A DNA stretch of 64,000 nt from Izhakiella capsodis (GCF_900115045.1 NZ_FOVC01000006.1:1-64000); one strand, 5' to 3'; positions 33,666 through 43,420 are shown, counted from the first letter of the stretch. Translations and numbers: made by a program. The notes: generated from the letters alone by a model not told the origin.

Positions 33666-33830
33666 CACCGGGCCTGCTCAGAAATGAGCTTTGTATAATA
33701 GAAGCTATTCACGCGAAGAAAAAGCGCCGTTTGTCTGACTCAATGCCATTTCGTGCCTGACAGCCGCTCACGCTTCTGACAAAATAGCGCCCATCTTGAT
33801 TTAATTCTTTACAGGTGAGTTGCCTCTCTG

Positions 33831-34697
33831 ATGGTCGCAAAAATTATTGATGGTAAAACCGTTGCCCAGCAGGTTCGTCTGGAAGTCGCCGAGAAGGTGC
33901 GCCAGCGCATAGCGGCAGGCAAGCGCGCGCCGGGTCTGGCGGTGGTGCTGGTGGGGGAAAACCCCGCTTCGCAAATTTATGTTGGCAGCAAGCGTCGCGC
34001 CTGCGAAGAGGTAGGATTTATTTCTCGTTCGTACGATCTGCCCGCCACAACCAACGAGGCTGAGTTGCTGGCACTGATCGATGTACTAAACGATGACCGG
34101 GAGATCGACGGCATCCTGGTGCAACTGCCACTGCCCGCTGGTATTGATAACGTTAAGGTGCTGGAACGTATCGCGCCGGATAAGGACGTGGATGGCTTCC
34201 ATCCCTATAATGTCGGGCGTCTGTGCCAGCGTGCGCCTAAGTTGCGCCCATGTACGCCGCGTGGCATCGTCACCCTGCTGGAACGTTATAATCTTGATAC
34301 CTACGGCCAGAACGCGGTGGTAGTAGGCGCTTCAAATATCGTTGGTCGGCCGATGAGCATGGAGCTGCTACTGTCGGGTTGTACCACCACAGTCACCCAT
34401 CGCTTTACTCGTGATTTACGCCACCACGTTGAGCATGCCGATCTGCTGATCGTCGCCGTTGGCAAGCCGGGTTTTATTCCTGGCGAATGGATTAAACCAG
34501 GCGCTGTCGTCATTGACGTCGGCATCAACCGGCTGGAAAGCGGGAAAGTGGTTGGCGATGTCATCTTTGATGAAGCAGCAGAGCGCGCCGCCTGGATAAC
34601 ACCGGTTCCAGGCGGCGTAGGGCCGATGACGGTGGCAACGCTTATCCAGAATACGCTGCAAGCCTGTGAAGCGTTTCACGATCTGAAGGTACAATAA
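33831..34697 (+). CDS. folD: Bifunctional methylene-THF dehydrogenase/cyclohydrolase FolD
   Basis: Cytosolic enzyme interconverting 5,10-methylene-THF and 10-formyl-THF with NADP, feeding purine and formyl-Met synthesis. 288 residues, the E. coli length. Signatures are GLAVVLVGENPASQIYVGSK with the active-site lysine region, DGILVQLPLPAGIDNVKVLE, and PVPGGVGPMTVATLIQNTL. It overlaps ybcJ by one base (TAATG). Confidence 0.98.
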   Translation: MVAKIIDGKTVAQQVRLEVAEKVRQRIAAGKRAPGLAVVLVGENPASQIYVGSKRRACEEVGFISRSYDLPATTNEAELLALIDVLNDDREIDGILVQLPLPAGIDNVKVLERIAPDKDVDGFHPYNVGRLCQRAPKLRPCTPRGIVTLLERYNLDTYGQNAVVVGASNIVGRPMSMELLLSGCTTTVTHRFTRDLRHHVEHADLLIVAVGKPGFIPGEWIKPGAVVIDVGINRLESGKVVGDVIFDEAAERAAWITPVPGGVGPMTVATLIQNTLQACEAFHDLKVQ

Positions 34698-34909
34698 TGG
34701 CAACATTTTCTTTAGGTAAACATACCCACGTTGATCTTTGCGATCTGATGAAACTGGAAGGCTGGTCAGAAAGCGGTGCGGCGGCGAAAGGCACCATCGA
34801 CGCCGGGCAGGTCACGGTTGACGGTAAGGTTGAAACTCGCAGGCGCTGCAAAATTTTTCCGGGCCAGACGGTGGCTTTTGCCGGTCAGCGCATTACCGTC
34901 GTTCAGTAA
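34697..34909 (+). CDS. ybcJ: S4-domain RNA-binding protein YbcJ
   Basis: Small predicted RNA-binding protein of 70 residues, the E. coli YbcJ length. It shows an S4-like fold pattern: CDLMKLEGWSESGAAAKGTI, then VDGKVETRRRCKIFPGQTVA. The start overlaps the folD stop by one base, as in E. coli. Specific RNA partners are not evident. Confidence 0.95.
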   Translation: MATFSLGKHTHVDLCDLMKLEGWSESGAAAKGTIDAGQVTVDGKVETRRRCKIFPGQTVAFAGQRITVVQ

Positions 34910-35070
34910 TCAGAGGCGAGCGACGCATCTCCGGTGGCCTGATTATCGTCACATCTGACCACTGCGTCAGCGCATCATTTTTCACCGGGTGTAGTAGTCA
35001 ATCCGTTATGCCTGTCTGGATGAATAGCTGGCTTCGCCAATCAGCAGGTCATTTCGGGAGTGGGTTGGCT

Positions 35071-35099
35071 AAAAAAAACGCCCTCGTGAACGCGGGCGT
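35071..35099 (-). terminator. Intrinsic terminator of cysS
   Basis: On the minus strand ACGCCC and GGGCGT pair around a ten-base loop and are followed by eight T residues. It lies just after the cysS stop codon. Confidence 0.9.
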
Positions 35100-35107
35100 A
35101 AGACGTT

Positions 35108-36493
35108 TTACTTGCGTCGCCAGGTGGTACCCTGTGGCCCATCCTCCAGCACAATGCCCATCGCCGTCAGCCGGTCGCGTGCTTCATCGGCTTTCGCCCA
35201 TTCTTTATCTTTGCGGGCATCCAGACGCGCCCGGATCAAGGCTTCGATTTGCGCGATTTCATCATCACTTTGCTGAGCACCGTTTTGCAGGAACTGTTCA
35301 GGATTCTGTTCCAGCAGTCCCAGCACCGCCCCAAGCTGACGCAGGCAAGCGGCCAGACCGCTGGCCGCCACGTCATCCTCGCCTTTCAGGCGGTTAACTT
35401 CACGGGCCAGATCAAACAGCACAGAATAGGCTTCCGGCGTATTGAAATCGTCGTCCATTGCGGCGCGAAAACGCGCTTCGAAGGCCTCGCCACCCGCAGC
35501 CACGGCGTTGGCATCGGTGTGCCGCAGTGCGGTGTATAGCCGCTCCAGTGCCGCACGAGCCTGTACCAGATTATCCTCTCCATAGTTAAGCTGACTGCGA
35601 TAGTGGCCGGACAGCAGGAAATAACGCACCGTTTCTGCATCAAAATGCTGTAACACATCACGCACGGTGAAAAAGTTGCCCAGTGATTTAGACATTTTTT
35701 CACGATCGACCATCACCATGCCGGAATGCATCCAGTAATTGACGTAGGTACCATCATGTGCACAGCTGGATTGCGCCAGTTCATTCTCATGATGGGGAAA
35801 CATCAGGTCAGAACCACCGCCGTGCAGATCAAAATGTTCACCAAGCTGTTTGCAGTTCATCGCCGAGCATTCGATATGCCAGCCCGGGCGTCCCACGCCC
35901 CACGGCGACGGCCAGCTCGGCTCCCCCGCTTTGGCCATTTTCCACAGTACAAAGTCCATCGGATTGCGCTTAAACTCTGCCACTTCGACACGGGCGCCCG
36001 CGTGCAGCTGTTCAAGATGCTGGCGTGAAAGTTGGCCATAGTCAGCATCACTGTCAACGGCAAAAAGCACATCGCCGTTCTTTGCCACGTAGGCGTGATC
36101 GCGGGCAATCAGTCTTTGCGTCATGTCGATAATTTCACCAATATGACGGGTCGCTCGCGGTTCGAGATCCGGTGGCAAAATATTGAGGGCGCTGAAATCG
36201 CGTTGCATTTCGGCAATCATCCGGTTCGTCAACTGCTCGACACTTTCACCATTTTCAGCCGCGCGCTGGATAATTTTGTCGTCGATATCAGTAATATTGC
36301 GCACATATTTGAGGTCATAGCCGAGGTAACGCAAGTAGCGTGCAATGACATCAAAAGCAACGAAAGTGCGGCCATGACCGATATGACACAAGTCGTAAAC
36401 GGTGATACCACATACGTACATGCCCACCTTTCCGGCATGAATAGGTTTGAATTCCTCTTTTTGACGACTCAGGGTGTTAAAAATCTTCAGCAT
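35108..36493 (-). CDS. cysS: Cysteinyl-tRNA synthetase
   Basis: Class I synthetase charging tRNA-Cys, 461 residues (same as E. coli). The HIGH motif is in CHIGHGRT near residue 36; KMSKS is in REKMSKSLGNF near 266. Zinc ligands are visible as the Cys of YVCGITVYD, Cys in IECSAMNCK and HHENE. It is divergent from ppiB over 224 bp and has its own terminator. Confidence 0.98.
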   Translation of the reverse strand: MLKIFNTLSRQKEEFKPIHAGKVGMYVCGITVYDLCHIGHGRTFVAFDVIARYLRYLGYDLKYVRNITDIDDKIIQRAAENGESVEQLTNRMIAEMQRDFSALNILPPDLEPRATRHIGEIIDMTQRLIARDHAYVAKNGDVLFAVDSDADYGQLSRQHLEQLHAGARVEVAEFKRNPMDFVLWKMAKAGEPSWPSPWGVGRPGWHIECSAMNCKQLGEHFDLHGGGSDLMFPHHENELAQSSCAHDGTYVNYWMHSGMVMVDREKMSKSLGNFFTVRDVLQHFDAETVRYFLLSGHYRSQLNYGEDNLVQARAALERLYTALRHTDANAVAAGGEAFEARFRAAMDDDFNTPEAYSVLFDLAREVNRLKGEDDVAASGLAACLRQLGAVLGLLEQNPEQFLQNGAQQSDDEIAQIEALIRARLDARKDKEWAKADEARDRLTAMGIVLEDGPQGTTWRRK

Positions 36494-36616
36494 TGAGACA
36501 CTTCCGTACGTACGTATGTATGTTTATAAGTTATATGCGACTCTATTCTCTTATATTGTGCCCTGGTGTTGTCACGAGCGCTACGGTAAACAAGAATTCT
36601 CCATGCAGGTCGGGTG

Positions 36617-36646
36617 CTGACGGCAAAGGACATTCTGTGATATAAG
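36617..36646 (+). promoter_or_regulatory. Probable sigma-70 promoter of ppiB-lpxH
   Basis: CTGACG, 18 bases, TATAAG (preceded by TGTGA) fits a vegetative promoter about 72 nt before the ppiB ATG. No start site data; moderate match only. Confidence 0.4.
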
Positions 36647-36717
36647 ACGGGATTGATTGAACCCGGGGTCAGAGCGCCTGCGGGTAGGCGAAACGTTAAC
36701 CTCTACAGGAAAAAATT

Positions 36718-37212
36718 ATGGTTACTTTCCAGACAAACCACGGCAATATTGTGATCAAAACCTTTGATGACAAAGCGCCTGCCACCGTTCAGAACTTCCT
36801 GGATTACTGCCGCGAAGGTTTTTACGACAATACTATTTTTCACCGGGTGATTAATGGTTTCATGGTTCAGGGCGGTGGCTTTGAGCCGGGTATGAAACAA
36901 AAGGCCACGAAAGATGAAATCAAAAATGAAGCAAATAACGGTCTTAAAAACATGCGTGGCACGCTGGCAATGGCGCGCACCCAGGCTCCGCACTCCGCCA
37001 CCGCGCAGTTTTTCATCAACGTGGTCGATAATGACTTCCTGAACTTCCGTGATGAAAGCCTGCAAGGCTGGGGTTACTGCGTATTTGCCGAAGTGGTTGA
37101 AGGCATGGACGTGGTCGATAAGATTAAAAGCGTTTCCACTGGTCGCAGCGGCGCACATCAGGATGTACCAAAAGACGACGTGATTATTGAGAAAGTGACT
37201 GTCAGCGAATAA
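36718..37212 (+). CDS. ppiB: Cytosolic peptidyl-prolyl isomerase B
   Basis: Cyclophilin-type proline isomerase without a signal peptide, 164 residues, the E. coli PpiB length. The cyclophilin core is obvious: FHRVINGFMVQGGGFEPG and MARTQAPHSATAQFFINVVD, with the ligand-site Trp in LQGWGYCVF. AGGAAAAA precedes the ATG. It is three bases from lpxH, with which it likely shares a transcript. Confidence 0.98.
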   Translation: MVTFQTNHGNIVIKTFDDKAPATVQNFLDYCREGFYDNTIFHRVINGFMVQGGGFEPGMKQKATKDEIKNEANNGLKNMRGTLAMARTQAPHSATAQFFINVVDNDFLNFRDESLQGWGYCVFAEVVEGMDVVDKIKSVSTGRSGAHQDVPKDDVIIEKVTVSE

Positions 37213-37215
37213 TTA

Positions 37216-37941
37216 ATGCCTGCCACACTTTTCATTGCAGATATTCATCTGTCACAGGACGAACCGGCCATCACTGCCGGTTTTCTTTCCTTCCTCACAC
37301 GCGAAGCGCCGGGAGCGGATGCGCTTTATATACTCGGCGACCTGTTTGAGGTCTGGATCGGCGATGACGATCCAAACTCACTGCATCAACAGGTGGCCGA
37401 CGCATTGCGTCAGCTCAATGAAAGTGGTGTACCCTGCTACTTTATTCACGGCAACCGCGATTTCCTGCTCGGCCAGCGCTTTGCACGCAAAGCGGGTATG
37501 CAGTTGCTACCTGCGGAGCAAATTATTACCCTCTACAACCAGCGAATACTGATTATGCACGGTGACACGCTGTGTACTGATGATGCTGGCTATCAGCGCT
37601 TTCGCCGCCAGGTCCATCGACGCTGGCTGCAACGCCTGTTCCTTGCCCTGCCCATTGCCATACGCCAGCACATCGCTAACCGCATGCGTAAAAATAGTCG
37701 CCAGGCGAATCAGCAAAAATCGCTGAGCATCATGGATGTTAATCAGCAGGCCGTCGAGCAGGTCATGGCGCATTATCAGGTACAGCGCCTGATCCACGGT
37801 CACACTCATCGCCCTGCCGTCCACCGGTTTAACCTCAACCATGTACCAGCCGAACGTATCGTGCTCGGTGCCTGGCATCACGAGGGGTCAATGATTAAAG
37901 TAACTCCCGACAAAGCGCAACTCATCGCTTTTCCACTCTAA
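37216..37941 (+). CDS. lpxH: UDP-2,3-diacylglucosamine pyrophosphohydrolase
   Basis: Membrane-associated metallophosphoesterase of lipid A synthesis, releasing UMP to give lipid X. 241 residues (E. coli 240). Metal ligands are visible in order: ADIHLS (Asp9, His11), GDLFEVWIGDD, HGNRDFLLG, MHGDTLC and the terminal HGHTHRP. The gene follows ppiB directly, as in E. coli. Confidence 0.97.
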   Translation: MPATLFIADIHLSQDEPAITAGFLSFLTREAPGADALYILGDLFEVWIGDDDPNSLHQQVADALRQLNESGVPCYFIHGNRDFLLGQRFARKAGMQLLPAEQIITLYNQRILIMHGDTLCTDDAGYQRFRRQVHRRWLQRLFLALPIAIRQHIANRMRKNSRQANQQKSLSIMDVNQQAVEQVMAHYQVQRLIHGHTHRPAVHRFNLNHVPAERIVLGAWHHEGSMIKVTPDKAQLIAFPL

Positions 37942-37972
37942 ACCGCCCCGTACAGGAGGTGTGTAATGCCAT

Positions 37973-37988
37973 ACGCAACCGTTTTCCT
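37973..37988 (+). promoter_or_regulatory. PurR operator of purEK
   Basis: ACGCAACCGTTTTCCT matches the PurR consensus (ACGCAAACGTTTTCGT) at 14 of 16 positions and is, as I recall it, the E. coli purE operator. It lies about 100 bp before purE. Confidence 0.85.
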
Positions 37989-38085
37989 TGCCAGCCGGAC
38001 GTGCTATTCTCTCTGCCCTTCATACTGACCGCCAGATGCTTGCGCCATCGCTCTGCAGGCAGATAATCACAGGAGCCAGACCCGC

Positions 38086-38595
38086 ATGTCTTCAACCGCC
38101 GTATCGGCCCGTATCGCCATTGTTATGGGTTCTAAAAGCGACTGGGAAACCATGCGCTTTGCCGCTGAGATCCTCGACAGCCTGCAAGCGCCCTACCACG
38201 TTGAAGTGATTTCAGCGCACCGCACGCCTGACAAGCTATTTAGCTTCGCTGAACGGGCTGTCGATAACGGCTATCAGATACTTATCGCCGGAGCCGGCGG
38301 CGCGGCGCATCTGCCGGGTATGCTGGCGGCTAAAACACTGGTGCCGGTGCTGGGTGTACCGGTGCAGAGTGCGGCGCTCAGCGGCGTTGACAGTCTCTAT
38401 TCCATCGTGCAGATGCCGCGCGGTATTCCGGTTGGCACCCTGGCTATCGGCAAGTCTGGAGCGGCGAATGCCGCCCTGCTGGCGGCACAGATTCTGGCGC
38501 TGCACGATGCGCCGCTGTCACGGCGGCTGGCAGACTGGCGTAAAAGCCAGAGCGATGAGGTACTGGAAAACCCCGATCCGAGATTGCTGCCATGA
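38086..38595 (+). CDS. purE: N5-CAIR mutase PurE
   Basis: Class I PurE converts N5-CAIR to CAIR in purine synthesis, 169 residues, the E. coli length. Signatures are VMGSKSDWETM, the catalytic EVISAHRTPD with His near residue 46, and AGAGGAAHLPGM. Overlaps purK by four bases. PurR repression is expected from the operator upstream. Confidence 0.98.
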   Translation: MSSTAVSARIAIVMGSKSDWETMRFAAEILDSLQAPYHVEVISAHRTPDKLFSFAERAVDNGYQILIAGAGGAAHLPGMLAAKTLVPVLGVPVQSAALSGVDSLYSIVQMPRGIPVGTLAIGKSGAANAALLAAQILALHDAPLSRRLADWRKSQSDEVLENPDPRLLP

Positions 38596-39659
38596 AGCCG
38601 GTTTGCGTACTGGGCAATGGCCAGTTAGGCCGTATGCTACGCCAGGCTGGAGAACCGCTTGGCATTGCGGTCTTTCCGGTTGGCACCGACGGGCAGCCGG
38701 AATCGTTACCCATACAGCAAAGTGTGGTCACCGCCGAAATTGAGCGCTGGCCGGAGACGGCGTTAACCCGCCAGCTGGCCAGTCATCGTGCATTCGTTAA
38801 CCGCGACATTTTCCCCCGGCTGGCAGATCGCCTGACGCAAAAACAGCTGCTCGATGAGCTGGGATTAGCCACCGCCCCCTGGCAGCTACTGAAAGATGAA
38901 ACTGAATGGCCTCAGATTTTCTCCCGACTGGGCGAGCTTGCCATCGTCAAGCGTCGTACCGGCGGCTACGATGGTCGCGGCCAATGGTGCTTGCAGGCCG
39001 ATCAAACTGCCAGCCTACCCGCAGAATGCTACGCTAACTGTATCGTTGAGCAGGGTATTGATTTTTCCGGCGAAGTGTCGCTGATCGGTGCTCGCGCTTA
39101 TGACGGCAGCACGGTGTTTTATCCGCTGACGCATAATTTGCATGAAGAGGGAATTCTGCGTACCAGCGTGGCGCTACCGCAACCGGATGAGCGTCTCCAG
39201 CACCAGGCTGAGCGCATGCTCAGCGCTATCATGAATAAGCTTAGCTACGTCGGCGTGATGGCAATGGAGTGCTTTGTCGTTGCCGACAGGCTGTTGATTA
39301 ACGAGCTGGCTCCGCGCGTGCATAACAGCGGTCACTGGACGCAAAACGGCGCCTCAATCAGCCAGTTTGAACTGCACCTGCGCGCCATTCTTGATCTGCC
39401 GCTGCCCACGCCGGTGGTCAGCTCGCCAGCCGTGATGGTTAACCTCATCGGTACCGATCGGGATTATCAGTGGCTCGATTTGCCACTGGTGCATCTGCAT
39501 TGGTATGAAAAAGAGGTGCGCCCCGCGCGGAAAGTCGGGCATCTCAATCTCAGTCATCCGGATGCGATGACGCTCAACCTGACGCTGAAAGCGCTTCAGT
39601 CGATGCTGCCGCAAGAATACGCAACCGGTATCAGCTGGGCGATAAGTCAACTGGTATAA
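38592..39659 (+). CDS. purK: N5-CAIR synthetase PurK
   Basis: ATP-grasp enzyme making N5-CAIR from AIR, bicarbonate and ATP, 355 residues (same as E. coli). It opens VCVLGNGQLGRMLRQAGEPL. ATP-grasp marks include KRRTGGYDGRGQW and INELAPRVHNSGHWT. It is translationally coupled to purE and ends at a bidirectional terminator shared with ybbP. Confidence 0.98.
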   Translation: MKPVCVLGNGQLGRMLRQAGEPLGIAVFPVGTDGQPESLPIQQSVVTAEIERWPETALTRQLASHRAFVNRDIFPRLADRLTQKQLLDELGLATAPWQLLKDETEWPQIFSRLGELAIVKRRTGGYDGRGQWCLQADQTASLPAECYANCIVEQGIDFSGEVSLIGARAYDGSTVFYPLTHNLHEEGILRTSVALPQPDERLQHQAERMLSAIMNKLSYVGVMAMECFVVADRLLINELAPRVHNSGHWTQNGASISQFELHLRAILDLPLPTPVVSSPAVMVNLIGTDRDYQWLDLPLVHLHWYEKEVRPARKVGHLNLSHPDAMTLNLTLKALQSMLPQEYATGISWAISQLV

Positions 39660-39669
39660 CGCGCTATTT

Positions 39670-39688
39670 AAGGGCCGTAAAGGCCCTT
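39670..39688. terminator. Hairpin terminator between purK and ybbP
   Basis: AAGGGCC, GTAAA, GGCCCTT is a perfect 7-bp stem in the 35-bp gap between convergent genes. The A/T-rich arm ends suit termination in both directions, though T-runs are short. Confidence 0.75.
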
Positions 39689-39694
39689 TGTCAG

Positions 39695-42112
39695 CTATTC
39701 GGCGTTGTATATTCGATAAAGCGCTTTCCCTCTCAGCAGACGCACGCCCAGCCAGCCACCGCACAGCGCCAGAAGAACCGCGCCAGTCAACGGTAACGTC
39801 AGCCACAGCATCCAGTCTGGCTCCCAGGGAAAATCAAACACTTTCCGCTGTAATCCCCACAGCGCGGCTTCGGCACCGATTGTCGCAGCCCCTCCGGCAA
39901 TCAGCCCCATCAGTGCGAACTCGCTCCACAGGGTGTGCTGTAAAAGGCGTTTGCTGGCACCGAGGGTACGATACACCATCAACGCCTGCCGCCGCTGGCG
40001 CATCCCGATCTGAATCTGCGCCATTAGCAACAGCAAGCCACAAAACGTCACCAGCACCACCATTACCTCCAGAGCACGGCTTACCTGGTTCAGCACCTGG
40101 CCTACCTGGCGCAGAATATTGCCAATATCAAGCAGGCTCAACGTAGGAAAAGTGCGATTGAGTTGAACCAGCAGCGCGTTGTTGTCATGCAAGCGGAAGC
40201 TTGTCAGCCAGCTTTGTGGTTGCCCATCCAGCGCACCCGGCGGAAAGATAAAGAAGAAATTAGGCCGCATATTTTCCCAGTCCACCTTGCGCAGGCTGGT
40301 TATCCGGGCTGAAAAATCCTGGGTATCGCCGGTAAAAGTCAGGGTGTCGCCGATGCCGACGCCAAGCCGTTCGGCCACTCCCTGCTCCACCGAAACCTCA
40401 CCCGCCCGCGGCGGCCAACGCCCGCTGACTAACGGATTCTGCGGCGGCAGATTGTCATCCCAGGTCAGGTTCAGCTCGCGATTAAGCGCGTTGTCAAGAT
40501 TAGGATCGACCGGCTGATGGTTCAGCTGCGTCAGCCTGGCGCGCACGATAGGATAAAAAAGCTGCGGCGTAACCTGGTGCTGCTGCAGAAAATCCGTCAC
40601 CTGCGGAACCTGCTCGGCCGTCATGTTGAGCAAAAAGTAGTTCGGGCTGTCCGGCGGCAACTGCTGCTGCCAGCGATCCAAGAGGTCGCCGCGCATAATC
40701 AGCAACAGCGCCAGCAGCATAAAAGAGAGTGAAAACGTCGCCAGCTGGCTGAGAGTAACCCACGGCTGGCGCAGCAGTCGGTTAATCGCCAGGCGCAGGG
40801 CCAGCTGGCGTATGTTTAGCCGCCGCAGTCCCTGTAACACCAACCATCCCAGCGCGGCCAGCATCAGGGACAGCAGTACAATGCCGCCTGCCAGCGCCCA
40901 TAAAAGCTTGCTGCCGCCGACCAACAGTGTCAGCATGGTCACCACGATCAGCGCCGCGACGGGCAGATAGTATTTAAGCGGCCAGATGCGGGCTATCGCA
41001 TCACGGCGCAGCACCCGCAGCGGCTGCGTTGCCAGCAGCAGACGCCAGGGACGCAATCCTACCAGCATAGAAATCACAAATAGCGAACCGAGCGCCCACA
41101 GCCACGGCCAGCCGCTGGCGGCGGGTAAGACGCCGGGTAGCACCGGTTTGAGCATCACCAGTAACAGTGCTTCAACCCCCTTACCGACCAATGCACCACT
41201 GATGGCCGCCAGTAGCAGGATAGTCAACCACTGGCCGATAAGCAGCTTACGCAGCATCGCCTTACCGGCACCCAGGGTTTTCAGCACCGCCACCAGATCG
41301 TAACGACTGCGGCCGTAGTGGCTCATCGCCACGGCGACGGCGGCGATAGCCAGCATCAGCGTCAGCAACGTCGACAGCAGCAAAAACTGTTGCGCGCGCT
41401 GCAAAGAAAGCCCCAGAGCATCCTGAGAGTTCCCCACGCTGAGCCAGCGTTGATCCGGGCGAATATGCTGCTCAATGTAACGATCATAAGCAGCCAGCTG
41501 ATCGGGGTTGCCGGAGAACTTATAGCGCCAGGTCAGGCGACTACCCGGCTGTACCGCGCCGGTCGCCGCAACGTCGGCAAGGTTCATTAATAATCGGGGG
41601 GCGGTCTGAAAAGGATTGAAACCACCATCCGGCTCCTGGATAACTCCGCCCGCCACGCGCAGACGGGTGTCGCCAACCTCGATGCTGTCGCCAATTTTTA
41701 ACCCCAGCAGCGCCAGCAGACGTGGCGCCACCAGCACCGTTCCCTTCTGTGGCTTTAACCCCGCAGGTTCGGTTTGTAGCGCGCCAAAAATCGGATAATT
41801 ATCGTCAACGGCCTTCACATCCGCCAGCTGTGGACTCTCTGCGGCAAAGGTCATGGTCATAAAGCTGAGCTGGCGGCTGACCTGCAAGCCGATTTTTCGC
41901 GCCTGTTCAAGCCATTCAGCCGTCACTTCGCGCGGTGAGTTAAGGGTGCGGTCACCGGCCATAAAATCACGGCTTTGTTGAGTTAGCCCTTGCTCCATGC
42001 GATCGCCAACCGATCCCAATGCCAGCACGCAGGCTACCGCAAGGCTAAGTGCCAGCCAGACGATGAGCAGCGAAGGCGAGCGTAATTCACGCCAGAACCA
42101 GCGAGCAATCAT
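39695..42112 (-). CDS. ybbP: ABC exporter permease YbbP
   Basis: Large FtsX-type permease pairing with YbbA, 805 residues (E. coli about 804). It opens MIARWFWRELRSPSLLIVWL. Two sets of membrane helices frame periplasmic domains, and GMRQRRQALMVYRTLGASKR is the MacB/FtsX-like coupling region. The ATG at 42112 overlaps the ybbA stop (ATGA). The transported substrate is not established. Confidence 0.96.
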   Translation of the reverse strand: MIARWFWRELRSPSLLIVWLALSLAVACVLALGSVGDRMEQGLTQQSRDFMAGDRTLNSPREVTAEWLEQARKIGLQVSRQLSFMTMTFAAESPQLADVKAVDDNYPIFGALQTEPAGLKPQKGTVLVAPRLLALLGLKIGDSIEVGDTRLRVAGGVIQEPDGGFNPFQTAPRLLMNLADVAATGAVQPGSRLTWRYKFSGNPDQLAAYDRYIEQHIRPDQRWLSVGNSQDALGLSLQRAQQFLLLSTLLTLMLAIAAVAVAMSHYGRSRYDLVAVLKTLGAGKAMLRKLLIGQWLTILLLAAISGALVGKGVEALLLVMLKPVLPGVLPAASGWPWLWALGSLFVISMLVGLRPWRLLLATQPLRVLRRDAIARIWPLKYYLPVAALIVVTMLTLLVGGSKLLWALAGGIVLLSLMLAALGWLVLQGLRRLNIRQLALRLAINRLLRQPWVTLSQLATFSLSFMLLALLLIMRGDLLDRWQQQLPPDSPNYFLLNMTAEQVPQVTDFLQQHQVTPQLFYPIVRARLTQLNHQPVDPNLDNALNRELNLTWDDNLPPQNPLVSGRWPPRAGEVSVEQGVAERLGVGIGDTLTFTGDTQDFSARITSLRKVDWENMRPNFFFIFPPGALDGQPQSWLTSFRLHDNNALLVQLNRTFPTLSLLDIGNILRQVGQVLNQVSRALEVMVVLVTFCGLLLLMAQIQIGMRQRRQALMVYRTLGASKRLLQHTLWSEFALMGLIAGGAATIGAEAALWGLQRKVFDFPWEPDWMLWLTLPLTGAVLLALCGGWLGVRLLRGKALYRIYNAE

Positions 42113-42795
42113 GTCTCCTCCCATAATCTGCCATCGCGTAGACGCAGACGACGATCGCAGCGCGCAGCCAGCTGCTCATCATGGGTGACCAGGATTAGCG
42201 TTGTCGCATGATCGCGATTGAGTGAAAACAGCAAATCGGCAATGCGCTCGCCGGTGTGGCGGTCAAGATTACCCGTCGGTTCATCGGCGAAAAGCAGTTC
42301 GGGGCGTCCACTGAATGCTCGCGCAAGCGCTACCCGCTGCTGTTCACCGCCAGAGAGCTGGGCTGGCAGATGATGTAAACGGTCGCCCAGCCCCAATTGC
42401 TCCAGCTGCGTTTTGGCCTGGTGACGGCTGAGCGTTTCGTTCTCGCCGCGTAGCAGCGCCGGTAGCTGAACGTTTTCCAGCGCATTTAACGTTGGTACCA
42501 GCATGAATGACTGGAACACAAAGCCGACATGCTGCGCCCGTAGCGCGGCACGCTGCTCTTCGCTTAACCGATGCAGCGGGTGGCCCATCAGCAAAACTTC
42601 TCCCTCGCTGCCATCATCCAACCCAGCCAGGATGCCAAGTAACGTCGATTTTCCCGAGCCAGATTCACCAATCAGCGCGATGCTTTGCGCCGGTTTGACA
42701 ACCAGCTCAACTCCGGTAAGGATGAGAAGCTGATGCTCCCCTTGACCGACGGACTTAGTAAGACGATGAACTTCAATAATGTTTTCCGCTGGCAT
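42109..42795 (-). CDS. ybbA: ABC transporter ATPase YbbA
   Basis: ATPase subunit of the YbbAP transporter, 228 residues (same as E. coli). Walker A is GESGSGKSTL near residues 41-50, the signature LSGGEQQRVALARAF, and Walker B LLFADEPTGNLDR. Its 5' end overlaps divergent tesA by 30 bp, so each gene's ribosome site lies in the other's coding sequence. Confidence 0.97.
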   Translation of the reverse strand: MPAENIIEVHRLTKSVGQGEHQLLILTGVELVVKPAQSIALIGESGSGKSTLLGILAGLDDGSEGEVLLMGHPLHRLSEEQRAALRAQHVGFVFQSFMLVPTLNALENVQLPALLRGENETLSRHQAKTQLEQLGLGDRLHHLPAQLSGGEQQRVALARAFSGRPELLFADEPTGNLDRHTGERIADLLFSLNRDHATTLILVTHDEQLAARCDRRLRLRDGRLWEET

Positions 42796-43416
42796 TACCT
42801 GTTCCTGTTGTTATTGACGCTGTTTGCCGGGCCGGTCGGCGCGGCACAAAAGTTACTGATCCTTGGCGACAGCCTCAGCGCCGGGTACCAGATGCCCGCT
42901 AAAATAGCCTGGCCTAACCTGTTAAACGAAAAATGGCAACAGGCGCCTGAAGTGATTAATGGTAGCATAAGCGGTGATACAGCCGCGCAAGGGCTGGCGC
43001 GTCTCCCCGCATTACTGAAACAGCATCAACCGACCTGGGTGCTTATTGAGCTGGGCGGCAACGATGGCCTGCGTGGATTACCGCCACAAAATATCGCCAG
43101 CGACCTGCAAAAAGCCATCGATACGGTTAAGGCCGCGCACGCTCAGCCACTGCTGATGCAGATCCGTCTGCCAGCTAACTATGGCCGACGTTACACGGAG
43201 GCCTTCAGCGCCATCTACCCCGAACTGGCAAAGAAAAACGCCATTCCGCTGATTCCGTTTTTTATGGAGCAGGTTTACGTTAAGCCAGAATGGATGCAAC
43301 AGGATGGTATTCATCCCAACCCCGCAGCTCAGCCATTTATTGCCGGGCTGGTGAATAATGCGCTGAAGCCATTAGTTAAACACAAATTAAACGGGCTTCC
43401 GTCCCCTGACAGGTAG
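42766..43416 (+). CDS. tesA: Acyl-CoA thioesterase I / lysophospholipase
   Basis: Periplasmic SGNH hydrolase with thioesterase, protease I and lysophospholipase L1 activity, 216 residues. The signal peptide follows MNFNNVFRWHYLFLLLLTLF. The catalytic serine sits in GDSLSAGYQM; block III is GGNDGLRGL, and the Asp/His pair is DGIHPNPAAQ. The start is set by the E. coli match (MNFNNVFRWH). Divergent and overlapping with ybbA; four bases before ybbO. Confidence 0.97.
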   Translation: MNFNNVFRWHYLFLLLLTLFAGPVGAAQKLLILGDSLSAGYQMPAKIAWPNLLNEKWQQAPEVINGSISGDTAAQGLARLPALLKQHQPTWVLIELGGNDGLRGLPPQNIASDLQKAIDTVKAAHAQPLLMQIRLPANYGRRYTEAFSAIYPELAKKNAIPLIPFFMEQVYVKPEWMQQDGIHPNPAAQPFIAGLVNNALKPLVKHKLNGLPSPDR

Positions 43417-43420
43417 AGTT

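Noticed and set aside
36506..36523. GTACGTACGTATGTATGT simple repeat upstream of cysS
   Set aside because: Too short for a CRISPR or functional repeat array; likely chance low-complexity DNA.
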